Below, one piece after another: positions 1 to 10,500 of a stretch of 64,000 nt of DNA. The notes under the pieces were generated by a model. The model worked only from the letters and a program-made list of their open reading frames with translations, did not search any database and was not told the DNA's origin. The position numbers were made by a program, and so were the translations under genes. The stretch spans positions 734,455-798,454 of the forward strand of contig NZ_JANYMP010000001.1 of assembly GCF_025061645.1 (NCBI RefSeq). The letters run 5' to 3'. Origin of the DNA: Umezawaea endophytica (GTDB lineage: Bacteria > Actinomycetota > Actinomycetes > Mycobacteriales > Pseudonocardiaceae). Position 1 is the first letter of the stretch. The number at the start of each line of letters is the position of its first letter.

Positions 1-1545
1 GCGGTCGTCCCGGCCGCCGCGACCGGGGGCGGGTCCGCGCCGACCGTCGCCTGGCAGACCTGCCCGGCGTACTCCGACGAGGTGCTCCGCGCCATCGGCT
101 TCCCCGACGAGGTGCTGCCGGAGGCCCGGCCCCAGCTCGCCAGGATGGAGTGCGGCACGGTCAGCGTCCCGCTCGACCACCGCGCACCGCGCGGCCGGAA
201 GATCGACGTCGCGATCACCCGGCTCAAGGCCACCGACCAGGCCCACCGGCTGGGCTCGCTCGCGCTCAACCCCGGCGGACCGGGCGGCAGCGGGTACCTG
301 ATGGGGGTCCAGCTCACCCTGCTGAACGACGAGACCAGGAAGCTCGGCCGGCGGTACGACCTGATCGGGTTCGACCCGCGCGGCGTCGGTTACAGCACCA
401 AGGTGACCTGCTCCCCGCCCGGTCCCGGAGGCGAGGAGCCGGAGCCGGGCCCGATCACCAAGGAGGCGGCCAGGGCCTCCTTCGACCGGGAGTCCGCGGC
501 CCTCAAGGCGTGCGGTGAGAGCGATCCGGCCTTCCTCGGGCAGCTCACCGCGGAGAACGTCGCCCGTGACCTCGACGTCGTGCGAGCCGCCCTGCGCGAG
601 CCGAAGCTCGACTTCCTCGGCGTGTCCTGGGGGACGTGGCTCGGCGCGGTCTACCGCAGCGCCTTCCCGGCCACCGCGGGACGGGTGTTCCTGGACAGCG
701 TGGCGCCGCCGCACTTCCGGCTGGACGCCTTCGAGAACGGCCGCGCGATGGCCGGCGAGCGCAGTTCCGCCCGGCAGATGGCGTGGCTCGCGGAGCACCA
801 CGACACCTACGGCCTCGGTGCCACGCCGGAGCAGGTGCGCGCCACCGTCCTGGCCATGGTCCAGGACTTCGACACCAACCCCAGGCGGTACACCGACGTC
901 CCCGAGCCCGTCGACGGGTCGCTCGTCTCCGTGAGCACCGTGCAGCCCTCGGAGATCTGGCCGCTGGCCGGAACGGTGCTCAAGGAGCTGCGGGAGTCGA
1001 CCGGCCCGACCGCGCCGCCGACGGTCAAGGACATCCTGGTGGGACCGCCGCGCGAGCCCGCGCCGCCGGGTACGCCGGAACGGCAGAACTCGACGATGGG
1101 CCGCGCGACCTTCTGCAACGAGGACCCGAGCAGGCTCGACTTCGAGCACGCCTGGGCGGCCTTCGAGAAGCGCCTCGCGGACAACCCCGTGACCGGTCGT
1201 TCGCTGCGGTTCTCGGCCGGGTGCGGCGCGTGGCCGCTGCCCGTCCAGGAGTACCGCGTCCGGCGCGGCACCGGATCGCTGGTGCTGGCCGGGCACCGGC
1301 ACGAGACCGTGTCGGTGTTCGAGTGGACCGCCGAGATGCGGAACGCGGTGGGCGGCAAGGTCTACACCGTCGAGGACGACGTCCACGGGTCCGTGCTCCG
1401 GGTGCCCGAGTGCGCCGCCGACCTGGTCGGGTACTTCACCACCGGGCGCGTCGACGGCGGGTGCCCCGGCGCTCCCGGACCGGACGAGACGACCCCGTCG
1501 GCCACGATGACCCTCGACCTGACCGGCACGGCACTGGCTGACTGA
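1..1545 (+). CDS. secreted alpha/beta-hydrolase, tripeptidyl aminopeptidase-like (5' partial)
   Basis: The reading frame is open from the first base of the window, so the start and most of the signal peptide lie upstream. The visible N-terminus (AVVPAAATGG...VAWQTCP) looks like the end of an export signal followed by the usual mature start of this family. Secreted peptidases of this type release short peptides from protein N-termini. The nucleophile elbow GVSWG and the oxyanion segment NPGGPGGSG are present, and the C-terminal part matches the TAP-like domain, with a candidate catalytic His in DDVHGSV. The place where the catalytic Asp normally sits reads AGHRHETV, so the triad may be altered; alignment would settle this. 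It ends in a shared hairpin facing the histidine kinase gene. Confidence 0.85.
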   Translation, partial: AVVPAAATGGGSAPTVAWQTCPAYSDEVLRAIGFPDEVLPEARPQLARMECGTVSVPLDHRAPRGRKIDVAITRLKATDQAHRLGSLALNPGGPGGSGYLMGVQLTLLNDETRKLGRRYDLIGFDPRGVGYSTKVTCSPPGPGGEEPEPGPITKEAARASFDRESAALKACGESDPAFLGQLTAENVARDLDVVRAALREPKLDFLGVSWGTWLGAVYRSAFPATAGRVFLDSVAPPHFRLDAFENGRAMAGERSSARQMAWLAEHHDTYGLGATPEQVRATVLAMVQDFDTNPRRYTDVPEPVDGSLVSVSTVQPSEIWPLAGTVLKELRESTGPTAPPTVKDILVGPPREPAPPGTPERQNSTMGRATFCNEDPSRLDFEHAWAAFEKRLADNPVTGRSLRFSAGCGAWPLPVQEYRVRRGTGSLVLAGHRHETVSVFEWTAEMRNAVGGKVYTVEDDVHGSVLRVPECAADLVGYFTTGRVDGGCPGAPGPDETTPSATMTLDLTGTALAD

Positions 1546-1549
1546 CCGC

Positions 1550-1590
1550 ACCAGGAGGGGGTCGCGCCCGGGGTGCGGCCCTCTCCTGGT
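1550..1590. terminator. bidirectional terminator hairpin between convergent genes
   Basis: Twelve-base arms (ACCAGGAGGGGG at 1550-1561 and CCCTCTCCTGGT at 1579-1590, one mismatch) can form a GC-rich stem between the peptidase gene and the converging kinase gene. There is no T tract, as is common in actinomycetes. Confidence 0.6.
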
Positions 1591-3269
1591 CACGTCGGGA
1601 AGCGCAGGGTGAACGTGGTTCCCTTGCCCAGGGTGCTCGCCACCGCCACCGACCCGCCGTGCGCCTCGACGAACTTGCGGACGATCGAGAGGCCCAGCCC
1701 GCTCCCCCCGGTGGCGCGGGCGCGGGACCTGTCCGCGCGCCAGAACCGGTCGAACACGTGCGGCACGTCGTCGGCCGCGATCCCGCCGCCGGTGTCCGCC
1801 ACGGTGATCAGCACGTCCGAGCCGTCGCGGGTGGCCGCCAGCGCGACGGACCCTCCCGCGGGCACGTACCGCAGGGCGTTCGTCACGAGGTTGTCGAGGA
1901 TCTGCCGCAGCCGCACCGGGTCCGCCACCACGACCAGTTCCGCAGCAGCGGCGGACAGCACGACACCGGCCTGCGCCGCCTGCGGTCCGTGTGCGGCGCG
2001 GACCTGCTCGAACGCCTCGGCCACCGGCACCTCCTCGACCACCAGGCGCAGCTCGCCCGCGTCCGCGACGGCGAGGTCTTGCAGGTCGTCCACGACGTGT
2101 TGCAGCACCAGCGCTTCCTTGAGCAGCAACGCGGTCAGCTCCGGGCCGCCGTCGCTGACGCCGTCCTCGGCGGCCTCCAGCCAGCCGCGGATGTTGCTCA
2201 ACGGGGTGCGCAGCTCGTGCGCGACGTCGCCGACCACCGCCCTGCGCGCCTGTTCCAGCCGCGCCCGGTTGGCCGCCATGGTGTTGAACGCCCTGGCCAG
2301 GTCCGCGACCTCGTCGTGGCCGCTGACCCGCACCGGCGGGGCGACGCCGCCGTCGGACATGTGCCGCGCCGCTGCCGTCAACGCGCGCAGCGGACGGGTG
2401 ATGCGCGCGCCCACCAGCGCGGTCACGCCCGCCGCGACGAGCAGCACAGCGCCCGCCGCGCCCGCGACCTGCCACCCGTTGCCGGACAGGGAGATCGCGG
2501 CCGTGGAGGGGGACGAGAGGTACAGCAGCGCGGGCGGCGCGACGTACGGCGCGAGCTGCTCCTTGCGCGAGGCGGCCACGCACCCGGCCACGGCGGGCTC
2601 GTCGGGGACGCCCGAACCCGTGCTCTGCTTGCGGGCGGGGGTGAAGTCCGGGTCCAGCTCGACCTCGGGCAGCCCCTTGCGCGCCAGGCAGCCGTTGGCG
2701 ATGTCCTCCAGGTCCAGCAGGGCGGCGAAGTCGGCGGCCGTGTCGAACGACAGCCGCGACTCCTGGCAGTCCTTCGCGTCCCGGCCCTTCCTGGTGTCCC
2801 GCAGGCAACCGAGCGAGCCCGTGCGGTCCTCCCGCTCGCGGAACTGGATCGGCGTGCGGAACGGCCCGAGCACCCGCTCGTCGACGCGGTCGGCCGGCGC
2901 GTCCGGCACGAGCACCGGGTCCACGGCCAGCGCGTCCACCACCGCCGCGGCCGTGGACGGCAGCGGACCGCGGTCACCGCCCACGTCGGCCAGCGTGCCG
3001 CCGTCCTTGGCCACCAGCGTGATCCGGCGGTGCGGGTTCGCCTCGACGAGCGAGGCCAGCACCCCGCCCGCGTCCGACCAGTCGCGGTGCCGGGTCGCGT
3101 GCTCCAGCAGCGTCGCGTAGATCCGGTTGTCCGCGGCCAGTTCGCGGCCCTGCTCGCGTTCGATGGACGCGCGGGTCAACTGCGTCGCCAGCCACGCCGT
3201 CGCCGCGATCGAGCACAGCGCGACCAGCACCGCGACCGCCAGCACCCTGGCGAAGACGCTACGGCGCAC
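1590..3269 (-). CDS. two-component sensor histidine kinase
   Basis: This is a membrane sensor kinase that should autophosphorylate and pass phosphate to the response regulator encoded just upstream. It has an N-terminal membrane segment, a long extracytoplasmic region (roughly residues 35-260) with several Cys residues that could form disulfides, a second membrane segment, HAMP, the H-box (DVAHELRTPLSN) and a HATPase domain with N-box NLVTNALRY, DTGGGI and GGSGLGLSIV. All catalytic boxes look intact. The GTG start at 3269 lies 11 bp inside the end of the regulator gene, so the pair is translationally coupled. The divergent efflux operon suggests it senses an envelope-active compound; the ligand is unknown. 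Confidence 0.92.
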   Translation of the reverse strand: MRRSVFARVLAVAVLVALCSIAATAWLATQLTRASIEREQGRELAADNRIYATLLEHATRHRDWSDAGGVLASLVEANPHRRITLVAKDGGTLADVGGDRGPLPSTAAAVVDALAVDPVLVPDAPADRVDERVLGPFRTPIQFREREDRTGSLGCLRDTRKGRDAKDCQESRLSFDTAADFAALLDLEDIANGCLARKGLPEVELDPDFTPARKQSTGSGVPDEPAVAGCVAASRKEQLAPYVAPPALLYLSSPSTAAISLSGNGWQVAGAAGAVLLVAAGVTALVGARITRPLRALTAAARHMSDGGVAPPVRVSGHDEVADLARAFNTMAANRARLEQARRAVVGDVAHELRTPLSNIRGWLEAAEDGVSDGGPELTALLLKEALVLQHVVDDLQDLAVADAGELRLVVEEVPVAEAFEQVRAAHGPQAAQAGVVLSAAAAELVVVADPVRLRQILDNLVTNALRYVPAGGSVALAATRDGSDVLITVADTGGGIAADDVPHVFDRFWRADRSRARATGGSGLGLSIVRKFVEAHGGSVAVASTLGKGTTFTLRFPT

Positions 3270-3966
3270 CGGCGCGACCCGCCGTCAGCTTGTACCCGAT
3301 GCCGTACACGGTGAGCAGGTGCACGGGTTCGCGCGGGTCGACCTCGATCTTGCGGCGCAGGTTCTTCACGTGCGTGTCGATCGTGCGGTTGGTGAGGTAG
3401 CGGTCGAAACCGTGCATGCGCCGCAACAACTGCTCGCGGCTGAACAGCCGGTCCACTTCGGACACCAGGATCTCCAGCAGGCCGAACTCCCCCGGTGTGA
3501 ACTCCACCCGCTCGCCGCGCACCCGCACCTCGTGCCGGACCGGGTCCACCTCGATCGGGCCCGCCCGCAGCACCGGCTCCGGCTTCTCGCCCCGCTGCCG
3601 CCGCAGCAGCGTCCGCACGCGCGCCACCAGCTCGCGCGGGCTGAACGGCTTGGTCAGGTAGTCGTCCGCGCCCAGCCCGAGCCCGAGCAGCAGGTCGTCC
3701 TCCGTTGACCTGGCCGTCAGCATCATCACCAGCACGTCGGACTCCGCCCGCAGCGCGCGGCACACGTCGAGCCCGCCAAGGCCGGGGAGCATCAGGTCCA
3801 GCACCACCAGCGCCGGGTGCCGCGTGCGGGCCACGTCGAGCGCCTCGCGCCCGTCATGCACGACGACGACCCGGTGGTGGTCCTGCTCCAGGTAGCGCCG
3901 CACCAGCTCGGCCTGGTTCTCGTCGTCTTCCGCGACCAGGATCAGGGGGTTCACCCGACGGATCAT
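3259..3966 (-). CDS. OmpR-family response regulator
   Basis: This 235-residue regulator has a receiver domain (acidic patch EDDE, phospho-acceptor Asp in VVLDLMLPG, conserved Lys in LTKPFSP) and a C-terminal winged-helix DNA-binding domain ending [19 protein letters not shown]. The chosen ATG at 3966 begins [16 protein letters not shown]; the frame stays open further upstream, but that part is antisense to the efflux genes and does not look like protein. It is divergent from the adaptor gene at 4034, so the 67-bp gap probably holds promoters for both. It very likely controls the efflux operon, although no binding site is clear to me. Confidence 0.93.
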   Translation of the reverse strand: MIRRVNPLILVAEDDENQAELVRRYLEQDHHRVVVVHDGREALDVARTRHPALVVLDLMLPGLGGLDVCRALRAESDVLVMMLTARSTEDDLLLGLGLGADDYLTKPFSPRELVARVRTLLRRQRGEKPEPVLRAGPIEVDPVRHEVRVRGERVEFTPGEFGLLEILVSEVDRLFSREQLLRRMHGFDRYLTNRTIDTHVKNLRRKIEVDPREPVHLLTVYGIGYKLTAGRAGAP

Positions 3967-4033
3967 AAGTTCGCCCTCACCACGATCACCGGTTCCCCAC
4001 AGGTCCCTCACAATCGCCGTCGACCATCTCGGC

Positions 4034-5089
4034 ATGCGCACCACCCTCCGTCGAACGGCCGTCGCCACGGCCGGGGCGCTCGTCGTGATCGCCGCGATCG
4101 GCGTGGCCGTGCCGCTCCTCCGGAGCCGCCCGCCCGCCGCCGACCCGCCCGCGCCCGCCGTCAAGACGACGACCGTGCGGAAGGCGGACCTCGCCAACAC
4201 CAGGTCGCTGGCCGCGGAGCTCGGGTTCGGCGCGCCGCGCCCGGTGAAGGGAACCGGCACCGGCACGGTGACGAAGCTGCCCGCCGTGGGCGACGTCGCG
4301 GAACGCGGCGAGGTGCTGTTCCGGGTGGACGACCAGCCGGTGACGGTCTTCTTCGGCGCCACGCCGTTCTTCCGCAGGCTGGAGGCGCCCGGTACGAAGG
4401 GCTCCGACGTCGCCGTGCTGATGGACAACCTCGCCGCGCTGGGCCACCAGGTCGGCCTCCGGCCGGACGACGACACGAAGGCCGAGTTCACGCCCAAGGT
4501 CGTCGCCGCGCTCAAGAGGTGGCAGCAGGCCGTCGGCGTCGAGCAGACCGGCGCGCTCGACCCCGGCCGCGTGCTGGTGCTCGACGGTCCCGCGCGGGTC
4601 GCGTCGGTCAAGGCGCAGCTCGGCGCCACCCCCACCGAGGAGCTGTTCGAGGTCACGCCCACGACCCGGCTCGTCACAGCACGGGTCCCGGCGCCGGACG
4701 CGGGTGGCGTGACGGCCGCCGCGCCGGTGCTGGTCGTGCTCCCCGACGGGAGGGAGACCCCTGGGAAGATCGCCTCCACGGCCCCGCTCGCGCCCCCGCC
4801 GGACGGCGGCCAGGACCCGAGGGTCGAGGTCGTCGTGACCCTCGACCGGCCGGACGACGTCACCGGCCTGGCGACGGCGCCGGTCCAGGTGAAGATCACG
4901 ACCGAGAGCCGCACGGGGGTGCTGACCGTGCCGCTGGAGGCGCTGATCGCGCTCAAGGAGGGCGGGTACGCCCTGCAACTGCCCGACGGCGGGCTCAAGG
5001 CCGTCAAGACCGGCCTGTACTCGCTGAACAGGGTCGAGGTCAGCGGCGACGGGATCGTCGACGGCCTCCAGGTGGTGACCGCGCAGTGA
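4034..5089 (+). CDS. efflux adaptor (membrane-fusion type) with peptidoglycan-binding-like domain
   Basis: This 351-residue protein has an N-terminal membrane anchor ([18 protein letters not shown]) and the HlyD/MacA-like arrangement of lipoyl-like and beta-barrel segments. A peptidoglycan-binding-1-like stretch ([27 protein letters not shown]) lies in the middle, near residues 155-180. It probably links the ABC pump encoded next to extracellular substrate capture. Its stop overlaps the ATPase start (GTGA). In Gram-positive bacteria such adaptors accompany MacB-like pumps that handle peptides or antibiotics. The substrate cannot be read from the sequence. Confidence 0.8.
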   Translation: MRTTLRRTAVATAGALVVIAAIGVAVPLLRSRPPAADPPAPAVKTTTVRKADLANTRSLAAELGFGAPRPVKGTGTGTVTKLPAVGDVAERGEVLFRVDDQPVTVFFGATPFFRRLEAPGTKGSDVAVLMDNLAALGHQVGLRPDDDTKAEFTPKVVAALKRWQQAVGVEQTGALDPGRVLVLDGPARVASVKAQLGATPTEELFEVTPTTRLVTARVPAPDAGGVTAAAPVLVVLPDGRETPGKIASTAPLAPPPDGGQDPRVEVVVTLDRPDDVTGLATAPVQVKITTESRTGVLTVPLEALIALKEGGYALQLPDGGLKAVKTGLYSLNRVEVSGDGIVDGLQVVTAQ

Positions 5090-5766
5090 CCCCGGTGCTC
5101 TCGGTGCGGGACGTCACCCGGTGCTACCCCGGCGGCGTCACCGCGCTCGACTCGGTGTCCCTGCGGGTCGAGGCGGGCGAACTGCTCGCGATCGTGGGCC
5201 CGTCCGGCTCCGGCAAGTCGACCCTGCTGCACCTGGTCGGCACGCTCGACCAGCCGACGCGCGGAGTCGTGGAGATCGACGGCCACGACGTCTCGCGGCT
5301 CCCCGACCGGCAGCTCTCCGCGCTGCGGGGCCGCAAGCTGGGGTTCGTGTTCCAGCGGTTCCACCTCGCCGACGGCCTCACCGCGACCGAGAACGTCGCC
5401 ACGGGCCTGCTCTACGCGGGCGTGCCGCGCCGGGCCCGCCGCGCGCCCGCCCTCGAGGCCCTCGCCCGCGTCGGTCTGGAGCACCGCGCCGACCACCTCC
5501 CCCACCAGCTCTCCGGCGGCGAGCGGCAGCGGGTCGCGATAGCCCGCGCCGTCGTGAACCGGCCCGCGCTGGTGCTGGCCGACGAACCCACCGGCGCGCT
5601 GGACACCGCCAACGGCCACGCGGTGCTGGACCTGCTGACCGAGCTGAACCGGCAGGGCACGACCATCGCGGTGATCACCCACGACCGCGAGATCGCCCGC
5701 CGCCTGCCGCGCCGCGTCGAGCTGCGCGACGGGCGGATCGTCGCCGACACCGGGAGCACGCCGTGA
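5086..5766 (+). CDS. MacB/LolD-type ABC transporter ATPase
   Basis: This 226-residue nucleotide-binding subunit has Walker [10 protein letters not shown], a Q-loop FQRFHLA, signature LSGGERQR, Walker [13 protein letters not shown] and the H-loop His in VITHD. It is the compact size typical of MacB/LolD ATPases. The GTG start at 5086 overlaps the adaptor stop by 4 bp and its own stop overlaps the permease start by 4 bp, so adaptor, ATPase and permease are likely made in fixed ratio. It should drive the permease encoded next. Confidence 0.93.
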   Translation: MTPVLSVRDVTRCYPGGVTALDSVSLRVEAGELLAIVGPSGSGKSTLLHLVGTLDQPTRGVVEIDGHDVSRLPDRQLSALRGRKLGFVFQRFHLADGLTATENVATGLLYAGVPRRARRAPALEALARVGLEHRADHLPHQLSGGERQRVAIARAVVNRPALVLADEPTGALDTANGHAVLDLLTELNRQGTTIAVITHDREIARRLPRRVELRDGRIVADTGSTP

Positions 5767-6947
5767 AGCCGCCCCGCCTGTCGCCGCTCGACCTGCTCCA
5801 CCTCGGCGCGCTCGGCCTGAGCACCCGCAAGCCGCGCGCGGCGCTTTCCGCGCTGGGCATCGCGCTCGGGATCGCCACCATGGTCGTGGTCACCGGCATC
5901 CCGGCGTCCAGCCAGCGGGCGCTGCTCGACGAGCTGACGGCGTTGGGCACGAACACGCTGCGCGCCCAGCCGTCCCCCCGCCAGGAGGACCCGGTCCTGC
6001 TGCCCGAGGGGGCGGCGGCGATGGCGGCGCGGATCGGCCCGGTGACGGCGTCCGCCGCGGTGGCCAACACCCACGCGCGCGTCCGGCGCTCCGATCGGCT
6101 CGACCCCGCGCACAGCTCCGACATCGCGGTCCTGGCCAGCAGCCCCGGCCTCCTGGAGACCGTCAACGGCCGGGTGCGGAGCGGCCGGTTCCTCACCGAC
6201 GGGGCGTTCCCCACCGTCGTGCTCGGCCACGTGGCCGCGAGCAGGCTCGGCATCAGCCACGTCCGCGACGACGCGACCCCGGCGGTGTACGTCGGCGACC
6301 GGTGGTTCACCGTGATCGGCGTGCTCGACCCGATGCCGCTGGCTCCCGACATCGAGCGGTCCGTGCTCGTCGGCTGGCAGGCGGCCCGCGACGAGCTGGG
6401 GTTCGACGGCCACCCGACCGTCGTCTACGTGAAGGCGCTGGAGGAGTCCATCGAGGACGTCCGGGCCGTGCTGCCCGCGACCCTGCACCCCGAGGTCCCC
6501 GGCCTGGTCCAGGTGAGCCGCCCGTCCGACGCGCTGGCCGCCAAGCGCGCCACCCAGAACTCCTACTCGGCGCTGTTCCTCGGCCTCGCGGGGGTGGCGC
6601 TGCTGGTCGGCGGCGTGGGCGTGGCGAACACGATGGTCATCTCCGTGCTCGAACGCCGCCGCGAGATCGGCCTCCGCCGCGCGCTGGGCGCCACCCGCGG
6701 CCACATCCGCGGCCAGTTCCTCACCGAGGCCGTCCTGCTGTCCGTGCTCGGCGGCGCGGCGGGCACGGTCCTCGGCGTGCTCGGCGTCGCGGGTTACGCC
6801 GCGGTGCACGACTGGCCGGTCGTCATCCCCTCGCCCACCCTGGCCGGAGGCCTGCTCGCCGCGCTCGTCGTCGGTGCCCTCGCAGGCCTCTACCCGTCCA
6901 TCCGCGCCGCGCGGCTCACCCCGACCCAGGCACTTTCCGCACCGTGA
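5763..6947 (+). CDS. MacB-like ABC transporter permease
   Basis: This 394-residue permease has one N-terminal membrane helix, a large extracytoplasmic MacB-periplasmic-core-like domain, and a C-terminal FtsX domain of three helices with the conserved stretch [20 protein letters not shown]. It acts with the ATPase and adaptor and moves substrate mechanically from the outer membrane face rather than from the cytoplasm, as known for MacB relatives. The GTG start at 5763 gives a GTGA overlap with the ATPase. A start further upstream would read through the ATPase gene in another frame and is rejected. Confidence 0.9.
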   Translation: MKPPRLSPLDLLHLGALGLSTRKPRAALSALGIALGIATMVVVTGIPASSQRALLDELTALGTNTLRAQPSPRQEDPVLLPEGAAAMAARIGPVTASAAVANTHARVRRSDRLDPAHSSDIAVLASSPGLLETVNGRVRSGRFLTDGAFPTVVLGHVAASRLGISHVRDDATPAVYVGDRWFTVIGVLDPMPLAPDIERSVLVGWQAARDELGFDGHPTVVYVKALEESIEDVRAVLPATLHPEVPGLVQVSRPSDALAAKRATQNSYSALFLGLAGVALLVGGVGVANTMVISVLERRREIGLRRALGATRGHIRGQFLTEAVLLSVLGGAAGTVLGVLGVAGYAAVHDWPVVIPSPTLAGGLLAALVVGALAGLYPSIRAARLTPTQALSAP

Positions 6948-6957
6948 AAGGACATCC

Positions 6958-7500
6958 ATGAAGACGCTCGTCCCGCTGCTGGCACTCGCGGCGCTCACGG
7001 CCTGCTCCGCGCAGGGCCCGAAGGCGCCGGAGGTCGCGTCCCTGTCGACCCCGGCGAGCACCGCGGCGTCGGCCTCCGCGCCCACGGAGGAACGGCCGCG
7101 GGAACGGCTCGACATGACCCCCGAGGACTACGAGGCCTTGGTGGCACCGTGGAAGCGGTGCATGGCCGAGCTGGGCATGGACCCGAAGGGGCGCGCACAA
7201 CCCGGCAGCGGACGCCCCGAGCCGTCGAAGGAGGAGGTCGACCGGGCGCTCAAGACGTGCGAGTCGAAGGACCCGCTGCCGCCGTGGGAGCGGGACGCCA
7301 CCAACCCCGAGGCGGTCGACTTCGCCAACCGGGTCGTGCAGTGCCTGCGGGAGAAGGGCGTCCGGTACGTCGAGGTGGTGAACGAACCCGGCGAGGCCAT
7401 CGTCAGCTACGCGTTCGGCGGCCCCAACAACGACGAGCAGTCGATCTCCCTGGGCATGGAGCACGCCAAGGAGTGCGAGATCCGGTCCGCGGCGCGGTGA
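6958..7500 (+). CDS. small lipoprotein of unknown function, fourth gene of efflux operon
   Basis: This 180-residue lipoprotein has a short signal and a lipobox (LAALTAC, lipidated Cys near residue 17), so it should be anchored on the outer face of the membrane. The mature part has a low-complexity Ser/Ala/Thr linker and then about 130 residues with four Cys residues spaced as two possible pairs. I do not recognise a catalytic domain. The ATG at 6958 lies 10 bp after the permease stop with GAAAGGA as ribosome site, so it belongs to the efflux operon and may be an accessory or substrate-binding part. Confidence 0.75.
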   Translation: MKTLVPLLALAALTACSAQGPKAPEVASLSTPASTAASASAPTEERPRERLDMTPEDYEALVAPWKRCMAELGMDPKGRAQPGSGRPEPSKEEVDRALKTCESKDPLPPWERDATNPEAVDFANRVVQCLREKGVRYVEVVNEPGEAIVSYAFGGPNNDEQSISLGMEHAKECEIRSAAR

Positions 7501-7506
7501 CGTCCT

Positions 7507-10500
7507 TCACCGGACGCGGAACGTCCACGTCCCCGCTCCCACCTCGTAGTGGGCCGTCGTGCCGTCGACGCGCACGAGTTCCGCGCCGGTGGTGGCCCGG
7601 ACCTGGCGACCACCTCGCAGGGGCACCTCGACCACGGCGGTCGAGGTCACCGGGACGGTCACCGTCAGGGTGAACTCGCGATCGGTGCTGCGCCACGTGG
7701 AGGAGACCGGACCGCGGACCGTGTCGAGGGACGCCGAGACGTGGTCGAGCCCGGCGGGCACCCGGGGAGCGATGGCCACCGTGCGGTAGCCGGGCGCGGT
7801 CGGCCTGATCCCGCCCAGCACGGTGTACAGGGAGGCGTTGACCCCGGCGAACATCGCGTGGTCGTGCGTCTCCATGGACGAGCTGTAGAGCCACTGCTCC
7901 CACGAGGTCGTCGCGCCGTGGGCGATCTCGAAGCCGAACCCCGGATAGGTCTCCTGGTGCAGGACGGTCATCGCGACGTCGACCCGGCCGATCCGCGCCA
8001 GCGCGTCGACGAGGTGGCGGGTGCCGAAGATGCCCGTGTCGAGGTGGCCGCCGTCCTTGGTCAGGATGGTGTCCACCAGCCGCTCCCCCACCGCGCGGAC
8101 GTTCTGCGCGGGCACCAGCCCGAAGGCCAGCGGCAGCACGCTGGTGACCTGGCGGCCGCTGCCGTACGTCGTGCCGTCGGCGCTGAGGAAGCGCGCGTTG
8201 AAGGCGGTCCTGATGCTCTCGGCGAGGTCGGTGTAGCGGCGGGCGTCGTCCGGGTGGCCGAGCGCGTCGGCGGCCTTGGCGACGTTCGCCGCCTGCTGGA
8301 ACGACAGGGCGGTGTTGACCAGCGACACCTCGCTGAAGCAGTCGCCTGCGGACGGGCTGCCCATGCCGCCGTTGGACTCCGGGCCGTGGTCGGGCGGGCA
8401 CCAGTCGCCGAACCCCTGGTTCGCGGGCCAGATCCGGGACGGGACGTCGGCGGCGTTCCGGTCCACGAACGCCTTCATGGCGGGGTACGTCTCGGCCAGG
8501 GTCGCGCGGTCGCCGTACTGCTCGAACAGCGTCCAGGCCAGCGTGACCTGCCCGCCCGCCATGTCGGGGTACTGCGCCTTGACCGCGTCGCTGGGCAGCG
8601 CGGTGCCGGGCGGGAGGTCCCGCAGGTACTTGGCGTAGAAGGAGTTCAGGTCGAACTCGCGCACGGACGCCTCGTGGTAGGCCTGCACGTCCATGGCGGG
8701 CGGGGTCCGCTCGTCGCGGACGGGGGTGTCGGTCGGCAGGCTCATCGAGTTGTTCAGCACGCTCCACCGGTTGTTGCGCCAGATCCGGTCGAGCATCTCG
8801 CTGGACGACTCGAAAGTGCCGGTCGACCTCACGTCCGCGTGCACCACCCGCCCGTCGAGGCTCTCCGCGGTCGGCCTGCCGGGGAAGCCGGTGACCTCGA
8901 CGTAGCGGAAGCCGTGGTAGGTGAACCGGGGCTCGTAGGTCTCGCCCTGCTCGCGGCCTGCCAGGACGTAGGTGTCGGTCGCCGCGGCGTTCCGGTTCGT
9001 GGTGACGTCGAGCGTCCCGTCCCGGCCCAGCTCCTCGGCGGTGCGCATCCTGACCGCGGTTCCCGCCGGTCCCTTGACGCGCAGGCGGGCCCAGCCCGCG
9101 ATGTTCTGGCCGAGGTCGTAGACGAACACCCCCGGCCGGGGTTCGGTGAGCGCCACCGGGCGCAGCGTGTCCACCACGCGCATCGCGGGCATCGTGTTGG
9201 GCGCCAGGTCGTTGCTCGGTGCGGACGCCGTCCGCACCGGCAGCCACCGGGAGTCGTCGAAGCCCGGCGCGTCCCAGCCCGGTTGGTCCTGCCGGGCGTC
9301 GTGGGTCTCGCCTGCGTAGATGTCGTTGGCGAGCACCGCCCCGCTCGACCACTTCCAGGTCCCGTCGGTCGTGACGCTCCGACGGCTGCCGTCGGTGAAG
9401 GTGACCTCGATCAGCGCGATGGCCTGCTTCGGGCCGAGCCAGCGGAAGCCGTACGGGTTGTACCGGGCGCCGTAGCCGTTGCCGAGCCAGACGCCGACGG
9501 CGTTCGGTCCACTTCGGACGGCGGAGGTGATGTCGTAGGTCTCGTAGAGGTTGCGCCGGTCGTACGGCGTGCTGGCGGGCGTCAGCACGCGGTCGCCGAC
9601 CTTGCCGCCGTTGAGGCGCAGCTCGTGGAAGCCGAGGCCGTAGACGTGCGCGCGGGCACTGGCGACCGGCTTGTCGAGGGTGAAGTCCTTGCGCAGCATC
9701 GGGGCGGCGGGGTCGCGCTGCACCAGTGTCGGGTCGCCGGTGGGTTCGAGCTGCCCGTCGACGACGGTGGTCTGCGGGAACAGCGGGTCGGGGTCGGTCG
9801 AGAAGTCGTCGGAGAACAGCGGCGCGCCCGCGAGGTCGTGCACCGCGAGGTTGTCGTAGCGGGCCCGTTCCGGCACGCCGCCGCTGGTCGAGGAGCGGAA
9901 GCCCAGCGTCCCCCGCGCGTGCGCCGCGTCCTGGCGCACGTCGACCTGGACGCCGTCGACCCAGGTGGTGATGGTCGTCCCCGCGGCCCGGACCCTCAGG
10001 TGGTGCCGGGCGTACAGGGTGTCGGGGGTGACGACCGGGGCGAGGTCGACCTCACCGAGGGTGGTGAAGCGGCCGTCCACCTGGACGTGGGGCCGCAGCA
10101 TCACCTTGCCGGGGGTGGTGGTCGCGTTGACCTGCCAGAGGTAGTAGTTGGAGGCGTCCTCCGCGCGGAACACCACGCTCGCCGCCGCGGCCCGCACGGT
10201 GAAGTCGACGTCCAGGGTGAAGTCCGCCCACGTCTTGTCGTCGGCCGTGTCGGGGGTGATCCAGCCCGCGCCCTGCCAGTCCCCGCGCAGCCCCGTCTCC
10301 CACCGGGCCACGTCTCCGAGCGCCGACCGCCGTCCCTTCGAGTCCCAGACCTGCACGGTCCAGAAGTACCGCCCGCCTGCCCGCGGTTCGGGGCCGCCGT
10401 ACGGAACCGACACCACCCCGTCCCCCTCGACCCGCCCGGTGTCCCACACGTCGGGCCGACCGCGCCGCAGGAGGTCGGGGCTGCTCGCGACGAGCACCCG

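Noticed and set aside
3967..5682. N-terminal extension of the response regulator by several hundred residues
   Set aside because: The upstream part lies antisense to the efflux adaptor and ATPase genes; the receiver domain begins right after the ATG at 3966.
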